Part shown: positions 1 to 4,921 of the stretch, piece by piece
How the letters are laid out: every line of letters begins with the position of its first letter
How positions within the stretch are numbered: position 1 is the stretch's first letter
Assembly: GCA_051881395.1 (NCBI GenBank)
Contig: JBJEPU010000127.1
Coordinates: 1-9,503, forward strand
DNA: 9,503 nucleotides
From: Fimenecus sp051881395
Lineage (GTDB): Bacteria; Bacillota; Clostridia; Oscillospirales; Acutalibacteraceae
Reading direction: 5' to 3'
The notes under the pieces: model-generated
The model's input: only the letters and a program-made list of their open reading frames with translations
Told to the model about the DNA's origin: nothing
The model's database searches: none
Position numbers and translations under genes: made by a program

Positions 1-14
1 ATATACGGCACGAG

Positions 15-38
15 ATTCTTCGCCTGACGGCTCAGAAT
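15..38. repeat. Imperfect palindrome, ATTCT...AGAAT unit
   Basis: Arms ATTCT (15-19) and AGAAT (34-38) enclose a GCC-tgac-GGC inner stem (22-31), with a 2x2 mismatch between the two stems. Units of the form GATTCTTCG...CTCAGAATGACA occur as dispersed intergenic repeats in many bacterial genomes; that is from memory, not from a search. Confidence 0.5.
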
Positions 39-45
39 GACAGTC

Positions 46-68
46 GGGCGGGCGAGGTCGACCGCCCC
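46..68. repeat. GC-rich palindrome GGGCGG...CCGCCC
   Basis: Arms GGGCGG (46-51) and CCGCCC (62-67), followed by CCTACG. The same GGGCGGGCG and CCCCTACG ends recur at 211-236, so this is another copy of the same short repeat type with a different centre. Confidence 0.55.
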
Positions 69-91
69 TACGCTCGTATTGTATTTTGTGC

Positions 92-142
92 GTAGGGAAC
101 GGTCTTGACCGTTCCGCAAAATTATATCAAATTACGCGGGCG
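92..142. repeat. TAGGGAAC palindromic repeat, copy 1
   Basis: GTAGGGAAC leads into a perfect 20-base palindrome at 96-115 (GGAACGGTC, two-base centre, GACCGTTCC). It is followed by an AT-rich spacer reading AAATTATATCAAATTACG and then GCGGGCG. Copy 2 at 163-219 has the same parts in the same order, with a different stem sequence that still pairs. The preserved pairing despite sequence change suggests selection on a DNA or RNA hairpin. Confidence 0.7.
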
Positions 143-162
143 TACGCAGTTCGCTTCTACGT

Positions 163-219
163 GTAGGGAACGACCTAAGTGTCGTTCCGCGAAATTACAT
201 CAAACCTTACGGGCGGGCG
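163..219. repeat. TAGGGAAC palindromic repeat, copy 2
   Basis: GTAGGGAAC begins a stem of GGAACGAC (167-174) with GTCGTTCC (181-188) around a six-base loop. Then come CGC, AAATTACATCAAA, TTACG and GGGCGGGCG, which parallel copy 1. Relative to copy 1 the stem differs in compensating positions. The right end merges with the GGGCGGG palindrome at 211-236. Confidence 0.7.
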
Positions 220-236
220 TGGAAACCCGCCCCTAC
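211..236. repeat. GC-rich palindrome GGGCGGG...CCCGCCC
   Basis: Arms GGGCGGG (211-217) and CCCGCCC (226-232) enclose a nine-base loop; the right end continues into CCTACG. Read on the minus strand it begins CGTAGGGGCGGG, so it looks like a relative of the TAGGG-type units in opposite orientation, fused to copy 2. Confidence 0.65.
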
Positions 237-272
237 GATTGGATAGACAAACCCCAATTTAGCAACAAGAAA

Positions 273-308
273 ACAACAGAGATTTCCCGAAAAGGAAATC
301 CCTGTTGT
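273..308 (-). terminator. Hairpin terminator after the Ser/Thr kinase gene
   Basis: Fifteen-base arms at 273-287 and 294-308 pair with a single mismatch around a six-base loop. The structure lies five bases beyond the kinase stop codon. On the minus strand it is followed by TTTTCTTGTT. On the plus strand the other side carries five T's (311-315), so it could act in both directions. It is the likely 3' end of the HTH-kinase transcript. Confidence 0.7.
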
Positions 309-313
309 GATTT

Positions 314-1060
314 TTATCGTTTGTGTGAAACGGACGAAAGCGCTTTTTCCAAATCCTGTACGGAATGATACCGTTTGGAAATTTGTGTCGTCACGCAATG
401 GTTGATGATTCTACCCAACCGCCGTTTCGGCATATCAATGGTCGGGTGTACGCCCAACAGCATTTCATTCAAAACAACGCCTAACGCATAAATATCAGTT
501 GCGGGGCCCGACTGTGAAATTCCGAATTGCTCGGGTGCGGCATAGCCGATGGTGCCGAGATTCATGGTATCCTCGCGTTTTTGGCCACTGGTCAGCCGTG
601 CTACGCCAAAATCAATTAAAACAGCATGCCCATCGGGGCGAATGATGATGTTGTCCGGCTTTAAGTCTCGGTGAATGATGTTTCGCGTGTGCAACTCTCT
701 CAGCGCCGCGCATAAATCCAAGGCAATTGAAACGGCGCGTTCCGTAGGCAATGTGCCGTTTTCCAAAACCTCTGCAAGCGTTTTTCCGTCCACATATTCT
801 TCCAATACCGTTAAGGCGTCCTGTGCGGATGCAACTTCATAAATTTTGGGCAGCGATTGAAACGCTTTTCCCCGTAACAGCCGAAAAACATGGTCATTTC
901 GGTGGTATGAAGTGATTTTTACCAAAAATTCGCCTGTGTTTTTGCGGTAGAGTTCGGTTTTGCCGATGGCGCGGTCGGAGAGTGTGCGGACAAATGCGTA
1001 TTCTGAGTGAAGCGTCGTATCAATGTAATCGGTCAGCGAGGAAGTGTCGGTACAGCACAT
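314..1060 (-). CDS. Small cytosolic Ser/Thr protein kinase (Hanks type)
   Basis: A 248-residue protein consisting of little more than a eukaryotic-like kinase domain, with no membrane segment and no PASTA or other sensor domain. Visible motifs: VKI with the candidate ATP-binding Lys48; catalytic loop HRDLKPDN at 130-137 (Asp132 base, Asn137 metal ligand); DFG at 150-152; activation-segment end GTIGYAAPEQ at 169-178; DIYALG at 189-194. The N-lobe is short: the glycine-rich loop is not recognisable (only Gly33 in the region) and I find no clear helix-C glutamate. The catalytic residues are intact, so I expect activity, but nucleotide binding may be unusual. The ATG overlaps the stop of the upstream HTH gene as TAATG, implying translational coupling and joint function. 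Substrate unknown; the HTH partner is the obvious candidate. Confidence 0.9.
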   Translation of the reverse strand: MCCTDTSSLTDYIDTTLHSEYAFVRTLSDRAIGKTELYRKNTGEFLVKITSYHRNDHVFRLLRGKAFQSLPKIYEVASAQDALTVLEEYVDGKTLAEVLENGTLPTERAVSIALDLCAALRELHTRNIIHRDLKPDNIIIRPDGHAVLIDFGVARLTSGQKREDTMNLGTIGYAAPEQFGISQSGPATDIYALGVVLNEMLLGVHPTIDMPKRRLGRIINHCVTTQISKRYHSVQDLEKALSSVSHKR

Positions 1061-1482
1061 TACAAATCCGCCTCGCCGTTTGCCGCGAGCATTTCGGACA
1101 CCTCAAATACGGAAAGACGGTGCACAAGCCCGTAAATCAAAATACTGTCGCGCTTCACGCGGGGGTATAAAACCGACCGCCCACTGTATTTGAGCGCCGT
1201 TTGGCAATCCTCTAAGGTCAGGTGCATTGCCAAAATCAGTTTCACGATTTTATCCCGCGAGGGAATTTTTCGACCGTTGATTACATCATAAAAATAGACA
1301 TAACCGAAGTCGGATTTATTGATAATATCCGATTTCGTCATGCCGGAGCGCCGCACCAAATCTGCCCAAAAATTTTTCAAATTGACTTCAATCATCGAAA
1401 CGGCATTGTCTTCCCAATACGCTTCTACGGGCTGTTCTCGATATTGCAATTCGTCCATCAATTCAGCAGTGGTTTTTGCCAA
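1060..1482 (-). CDS. XRE-like helix-turn-helix protein, partner of the kinase
   Basis: A 140-residue protein. Residues about 36-92 look like an XRE/lambda-repressor-type HTH domain (an RSGMTKSDIINKS recognition region, then NGRKIPSRDKIVKLILAM). The remaining C-terminal third contains an LYPRVKRDSILIYGL segment that I cannot assign. I chose the TTG start at 1482 because GGGGAGGG lies seven bases upstream. An earlier in-frame TTG at 1551 falls inside the -35 box, and the next ATG (1458) has no ribosome binding site. The gene is first in a two-gene unit and its stop overlaps the kinase ATG by one base. I infer a DNA-binding regulator that may be phosphorylated by the kinase and may control its own promoter; no target is visible beyond the inverted repeat upstream. 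The family is recognised only at domain level. Confidence 0.75.
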   Translation of the reverse strand: MAKTTAELMDELQYREQPVEAYWEDNAVSMIEVNLKNFWADLVRRSGMTKSDIINKSDFGYVYFYDVINGRKIPSRDKIVKLILAMHLTLEDCQTALKYSGRSVLYPRVKRDSILIYGLVHRLSVFEVSEMLAANGEADL

Positions 1483-1483
1483 A

Positions 1484-1530
1484 GGTATCCCTCCCCGAAC
1501 ATCCTTTTGGATGATATATATAAGGATACC
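1484..1530. repeat. Nested inverted repeat, possible operator of the HTH-kinase unit
   Basis: GGTATCC at 1484-1490 and GGATACC at 1524-1530 are exact inverted copies with centres 40 bases apart. Between them sits a second perfect inverted repeat, CATCC-tttt-GGATG (1500-1513). On the minus strand the outer left arm overlaps the proposed -10 box and the outer right arm overlaps the ribosome binding site. Because the left arm lies upstream of the expected transcription start, the outer repeat is more likely a DNA operator than an RNA stem, while the inner one would be in the leader RNA. Autoregulation by the HTH protein is inferred. Confidence 0.5.
1489..1496 (-). promoter_or_regulatory. Ribosome binding site that fixes a TTG start
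   Basis: On the minus strand this reads GGGGAGGG. It is the only strong Shine-Dalgarno sequence in the region and sets translation of the HTH gene to begin at the TTG at 1482. Its last two bases are also part of one arm of the inverted repeat at 1484-1530. Confidence 0.75.
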
Positions 1531-1551
1531 TAAAAATGTCGGACTTGTCAA
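1523..1551 (-). promoter_or_regulatory. Promoter for the HTH-kinase unit
   Basis: The minus strand has a perfect TTGACA (1551-1546), a 17-base spacer and TATCCT (1528-1523). The -35 box is consensus and the -10 box is weaker; a TA-rich run just downstream is an alternative -10. The box lies about 40 bases before the chosen TTG start. Confidence 0.6.
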
Positions 1552-1573
1552 TCAATAAAACAACAAATCCTAC

Positions 1574-1609
1574 AAAAAACGACATCGTAGGGAAACAACC
1601 GGTTTCCCT
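1574..1609 (-). terminator. Hairpin terminator after the histidine kinase gene
   Basis: AGGGAAAC (1589-1596) and GTTTCCCT (1602-1609) form a perfect eight-base stem with a five-base loop, 24 bases past the histidine kinase stop. On the minus strand a run of six T's follows nine bases after the stem (1579-1574), a little far for a classic terminator. The stem starts CGTAGGGAA, like the palindromes at 92-219, so a repeat unit may have been used as the terminator. Confidence 0.5.
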
Positions 1610-1633
1610 GTTTTCGGTATGTTGCGTTTGACT

Positions 1634-2674
1634 TTACGGCAACCGCACGGTAAAGGTGCTGCCGGCGCCTTCGGTGCTTTCCACCGAGACGGAGCTACCG
1701 GTCAGCTGACAGGCGGTTTGCACCAGCGCAAGTCCGAGCCCGTTGCCAACGGCGCGGTGCGAGGAATCCCCTTGATAGAATTTTTCAAAAATATGGGATT
1801 TTACCTCATCGTTCATGCCGATACCCGTGTCGGATATTTCCACCCGCGCGCCACCGCTATTTTCAGGGCACAGCCGCACACCGATTTTGCCGTGCGGCGG
1901 CGTGTATTTCACGGCGTTGCCGAACAGATTTGTCCAAATTTGGTGTAGTAACTCCGCATTGCCCGTGTAGGTGTATTCGGGCAAATCCAATTCCAAATCA
2001 ATCTCTTTTTGCGCCCATTGGGATTCAAACAGCAGTACAACGCGCCGCAGTTGTTCGTCTAAACGAAACGGTGCGGATTTGGGCGCAATATTTTGCGATT
2101 CCAACCGCGAGAGCTTCAACACGCTGTCCACAAGTCCCGAAAGGTCACGGGTGGATTCGGAAAGCAGTGTGAAATACTCTTGGCGCTGTTCGTCGGAAAG
2201 CGAAGGGTTGGAAAGCAATGTGACATAGCCCTGAATGGCGGACAGCGGCGCGCGGAATTCGTGCGAAACATTGGAGACAAAATCCGAGCGCATCACCTCG
2301 ATGCTTTGCAGTTCCAAAATCATTTTGTTGAGATTGTCGCCGAGGTCGCGGATTTCGTCATGGAATTTTGAGGTGTCAATCTGCACATCAAAATTGCCTT
2401 TGGACACTTCTGCAATCACGGCGGAAATGGATTTGACCGGCTTTGTGATACGGTGACTCCAAAACACAGCAACGCCTTGGCTGACAATCAGCAAAAACAG
2501 AATGACGCAAATCACAATCAGCGCGGTGTTTTCGCTGATGATTTCAATGTTAAACACGCTGGTGCGCATCAGCAGAAAGACCAAGAATAAAAACAACAGC
2601 ACCAGCATACAAAGCACAAAGAAAACCAAAAACGCCGTGCGACGAAAGGCACGGTTGATTTTGTTCATTCGCAT
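1634..2674 (-). CDS. Sensor histidine kinase with a very short external loop
   Basis: A 346-residue membrane sensor kinase that autophosphorylates and passes the phosphate to the adjacent response regulator. Two membrane segments at about 13-36 and 51-72 flank only some 15 external residues. A HAMP linker follows (about 73-125), then the H-box VSHEFRAPL with phospho-acceptor His138. The HATPase domain has N-box NLFGNAVKYTP (249-259), G1 DTGIGM (282-287), F-box FEKFYQ (296-301) and G2 GNGLGLAL (310-317). The near absence of a periplasmic/external domain resembles intramembrane-sensing kinases of Bacillota, which usually respond to envelope stress or a partner transporter; no transporter gene is adjacent. 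The gene starts inside the end of the regulator gene (10-bp overlap). ATG 2674 is preferred over ATG 2668 because AGAGGGG lies seven bases before it. Confidence 0.93.
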   Translation of the reverse strand: MRMNKINRAFRRTAFLVFFVLCMLVLLFLFLVFLLMRTSVFNIEIISENTALIVICVILFLLIVSQGVAVFWSHRITKPVKSISAVIAEVSKGNFDVQIDTSKFHDEIRDLGDNLNKMILELQSIEVMRSDFVSNVSHEFRAPLSAIQGYVTLLSNPSLSDEQRQEYFTLLSESTRDLSGLVDSVLKLSRLESQNIAPKSAPFRLDEQLRRVVLLFESQWAQKEIDLELDLPEYTYTGNAELLHQIWTNLFGNAVKYTPPHGKIGVRLCPENSGGARVEISDTGIGMNDEVKSHIFEKFYQGDSSHRAVGNGLGLALVQTACQLTGSSVSVESTEGAGSTFTVRLP

Positions 2675-3342
2675 AGCTTTACCCCTCTGTATCCGAGTCC
2701 GCGCACGGTGTCAATCCGCAAATCACGGCAATCGCGTAGCCGTTCACGCAAGCGGTTAATGTGGACATCTACGGTGCGTTCCTCCGAGTCGCTCTCCCAG
2801 CCCCAAAATTCGTCCATCAGTTGCCGCCGTGTAAAGGTACGGCCCGGGTAAGACATCAATTTGTAGAGCACTAAAAATTCTTTTTGCGGAATTTCCACGG
2901 TTTTACCGTCAAATTCCGCAGAATACGAATCATACCGCAATACCGTGTTGCCGACGGTGAGCTTGCGGTCAGTGACGATTTTGGCACGGCGCAAAAGTGC
3001 CTGCACGCGCAACAGCATTTCGTTTAAATCTACGGGCTTGACCATATAATCATCAATACCCGCCAAAAATCCGTCGCGCTTGTCCTCATATCCCTCTTTG
3101 GCGGAAATCATCAAAATCGGCATTTCGGGGTATTCTTTTCGCAAATATTTTGTGAGCGTATAGCCGTCCATGCCGGGCATCATAATATCCGAAATGACCA
3201 AATCCATCGGATGTTCGGCAATCAACTCCATTGCCTCCTCGCCGTTATAGGCGGCAAAGGTATGAAAATCGGCGTCCTGCAATGCGGAGCAATATATTCG
3301 ATTGAGCTTGAAGTCATCCTCTGCGACCAAAATGTCAAACAT
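2665..3342 (-). CDS. OmpR-family response regulator
   Basis: A 225-residue two-domain DNA-binding regulator. The receiver domain (about 1-118) has the acidic pocket EDD (8-10), phospho-acceptor Asp52 in SDIMMPGMDG, Ser80 and Lys102 in VKPVD. The C-terminal winged helix (about 126-224) has the typical RQLMDEFWGW, RTVDVHINRLRERL and VRGLGYRG segments of the Trans_reg_C family. It is the first gene of a two-gene operon with the histidine kinase, its cognate partner by position and overlap. A ribosome binding site GCGAGGA lies before the ATG. It is transcribed divergently from murL with 199 bases between the start codons, so control of the murL operon and of itself is plausible, but I could not identify a convincing direct-repeat binding site. 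Confidence 0.95.
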   Translation of the reverse strand: MFDILVAEDDFKLNRIYCSALQDADFHTFAAYNGEEAMELIAEHPMDLVISDIMMPGMDGYTLTKYLRKEYPEMPILMISAKEGYEDKRDGFLAGIDDYMVKPVDLNEMLLRVQALLRRAKIVTDRKLTVGNTVLRYDSYSAEFDGKTVEIPQKEFLVLYKLMSYPGRTFTRRQLMDEFWGWESDSEERTVDVHINRLRERLRDCRDLRIDTVRGLGYRGVKLCE

Positions 3343-3368
3343 ACGCCGTTCCTCGCTTTCTGTTTCCC

Positions 3369-3399
3369 ATTATACAGACGTATATTAACTTTTTGTGAA
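3369..3399 (-). promoter_or_regulatory. Promoter for the response regulator-sensor kinase operon
   Basis: The minus strand has a consensus TATAAT (3374-3369) 26 bases before the regulator ATG. The best -35 is TTCACA (3399-3394, five of six consensus bases) with a long 19-base spacer. The non-optimal spacing is compatible with activation by a regulator, possibly the operon's own product (inference). Confidence 0.55.
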
Positions 3400-3476
3400 T
3401 TTTCCGAAAAAGGCGGTGCGGAAAACAACAAATCCCGCAAACACTGTCCTTTATGTGCATATTTTTGCGCCACACC

Positions 3477-3505
3477 TTGCTTTTTTTCGGGGTAAATCGT
3501 ATAAT
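3477..3505 (+). promoter_or_regulatory. Promoter for murL-murD2
   Basis: TTGCTT (3477-3482), a 17-base spacer and a consensus TATAAT (3500-3505), 36 bases before the murL ATG. It lies within the open frame upstream of murL, which is one reason to reject the longer version of that protein. The rest of 3343-3541 shows no further gene or clear riboswitch. Confidence 0.7.
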
Positions 3506-3530
3506 ATACTATTGATTGATTTTGATACGC

Positions 3531-3536
3531 AGGAGG
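3531..3536 (+). promoter_or_regulatory. Ribosome binding site of murL
   Basis: A consensus AGGAGG five bases before ATG 3542. It decides the murL start: the upstream ATG/GTG candidates in the same frame (back to 3395) would place the promoter inside the coding sequence and have no such site. Confidence 0.85.
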
Positions 3537-3541
3537 ATTCT

Positions 3542-4921
3542 ATGGCGGAAAAAACCTTTGCAGAACTGCGAAAAGCTTACCCGACTTTTACCTATGAACG
3601 CTACGAGATTGAAAAAATCGGTACGCGTGTTCAGCTGACCTTTCATTTTTCGATTGACGGACTTTGTGCCTTTGCGCCGTCTACTGAAATCGAAACGGAA
3701 AACTTACAAATCTTAAACGACCCCGATTCCCCCGACGCGCAGGCGATTGTATTCTCGCTCGGTATGGTGGAGCTTATCAGTTATTGGAAAGCGGCGTGCC
3801 CGAAAACCGTCAAGGTGCAATGCGGCTACTTGTCCGACTGGGATATTCGCTTTTGGAAACGGCTCTATTTCCGCGGTCTTTCGGAATTTTTCTATATCAA
3901 CGACATTGAAGCGGACAAAGACGATTTTATGGAAATTGTCTGCGAAAAAGCGGCAGAAGACCGCCCCTTGGGTGCATACAACCAAAGCGGTATCCACATC
4001 ATTCCCGTCGGCGGCGGCAAGGACAGTTGCGTGACCGCACAACTTTTGAAAAATGAAAAAGACAAAAATCTGTTTTTTACCGTGAATGACCAGCCTGCGC
4101 GCACCGATACCGTGCACGCGGCAGGCTATACGGACAGCGCGATTGTCCGCACCTACCGCACGATAGATAAAAATTTACTACGCTTAAATCAAGAGGGCTT
4201 TTTGAACGGGCACACGCCGTTTTCGGCGATTGTGGCGTTTTTGTCGTTCTACTGCGCATACCTTGTCGGCGCGCGGGATATTGTGCTCTCGAATGAGTCG
4301 AGCGCAAACGAGTCGAATATCGCGGGCACAGAGGTCAACCACCAATATTCCAAATCCTATGCGTTTGAATGTGATTTTTCGAAATACGCCGAGCGCAATT
4401 TGGTGCCTGACATTCGCTATTTCAGTTTACTGCGCCCGTTTTCGGAATTGCAGATTGCCAAGCAGTTCGCTGATTTCCCACAGTATCACGAAACCTTCCG
4501 CAGTTGCAACCGCGGCAGTAAGCAAAATATTTGGTGCGGCAAATGTGCAAAATGCCTGTTTGTCTTTTCGATTTTGTCGCCGTTTATGGATTACGGTCGC
4601 CTTTGTGAACTGTTCGGCGCGGATATGCTCGATGACAGCGAACTGCTTGCGGATTTTGACGGGCTGTGCGGCTTTTCCGAGGTGAAACCCTTTGAATGCG
4701 TCGGCACGGTGTCGGAAATTGTGTTTGCACTGCATAAAACCGTGAAAAAATTCCGCGCAAAGGGCAAAAAACTTCCCGTTTTGTTACAGCATTTTGCCGA
4801 GACAGCGGGGGAATACACAGGCGAAAATCTGTTGCTGGAATACAACCCCAAAAACAATGTGCCCGACGAATTTTTTGAGGCCGTGAAGGAGATGTACGAG
4901 TATGTATCCGCCGATTGCTGA
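3542..4921 (+). CDS. murL: MurL-type UDP-MurNAc-L-Ala-L-Glu epimerase
   Basis: A 459-residue soluble protein that I recognise as MurL, the ATP-dependent enzyme that inverts the terminal L-Glu of UDP-MurNAc-L-Ala-L-Glu to D-Glu for peptidoglycan. Supporting signs: a PP-loop-like GGGKDS (157-162), NGHTPFSAI (222-230), SNESSANESN (250-259), NHQYSKS (266-272), SLLRPFSEL (295-303), and a four-cysteine cluster SCN...WCGKCAKC (Cys322, 332, 335, 338) that may bind metal. The neighbouring MurD-type ligase is the expected partner. The N-terminal about 145 residues are less recognisable. The identification rests on remembered motif order, not on a search. A generic PP-loop ATPase is the alternative, but the pairing with MurD makes it unlikely. 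No signal peptide or membrane segment is seen. The last 20 bases overlap the next gene. Confidence 0.82.
   Translation: MAEKTFAELRKAYPTFTYERYEIEKIGTRVQLTFHFSIDGLCAFAPSTEIETENLQILNDPDSPDAQAIVFSLGMVELISYWKAACPKTVKVQCGYLSDWDIRFWKRLYFRGLSEFFYINDIEADKDDFMEIVCEKAAEDRPLGAYNQSGIHIIPVGGGKDSCVTAQLLKNEKDKNLFFTVNDQPARTDTVHAAGYTDSAIVRTYRTIDKNLLRLNQEGFLNGHTPFSAIVAFLSFYCAYLVGARDIVLSNESSANESNIAGTEVNHQYSKSYAFECDFSKYAERNLVPDIRYFSLLRPFSELQIAKQFADFPQYHETFRSCNRGSKQNIWCGKCAKCLFVFSILSPFMDYGRLCELFGADMLDDSELLADFDGLCGFSEVKPFECVGTVSEIVFALHKTVKKFRAKGKKLPVLLQHFAETAGEYTGENLLLEYNPKNNVPDEFFEAVKEMYEYVSADC

Larger units (their letters stand above)
1..240. repeat. Intergenic block of dispersed palindromic repeats
   Basis: About 310 bases at the left edge hold no credible gene. 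The first 240 are a mosaic of short palindromes (listed separately) that share the elements GTAGGGAAC, CCGC, AAATTA-ATCAAA and GGGCGGGCG. The pattern is that of dispersed intergenic repeats, as found in many Clostridia genomes, with several units joined head to tail. An 87-codon open frame running through the block (105-368) reads through two repeat copies and has no family resemblance. I see no terminal inverted repeats or target-site duplication enclosing the whole block, so it is not shown to be one mobile element. That such units are dispersed in the genome is inferred from their repetition here. Confidence 0.7.

Noticed and set aside
92..236. A CRISPR-like array, since units repeat with spacers between them
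   Set aside because: Repeats are few, differ in sequence, and the spacers are themselves similar; there is no regular period and no cas gene.
105..368. An 87-codon open frame on the plus strand in the left intergenic region
   Set aside because: It is made of two palindromic repeat copies and the terminator hairpin, has no family resemblance and no good ribosome binding site.
1483..1551. A longer HTH protein starting at TTG 1551
   Set aside because: That TTG is part of the TTGACA -35 box and has no ribosome binding site; the extension is translated promoter sequence.
3401..3480. A riboswitch or attenuator upstream of murL
   Set aside because: There are weak inverted repeats (for example TGCGG and CCGCA), but they lie upstream of the promoter and so outside the murL transcript, and no known riboswitch core is seen.
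3395..3541. A 49-residue N-terminal extension of MurL
   Set aside because: It would contain the TATAAT promoter and a consensus AGGAGG placed five bases before ATG 3542; the added residues do not resemble the family.
3713..4117. A 134-codon minus-strand open frame opposite murL
   Set aside because: It is antisense to a recognised gene and has no promoter, ribosome binding site or domain.
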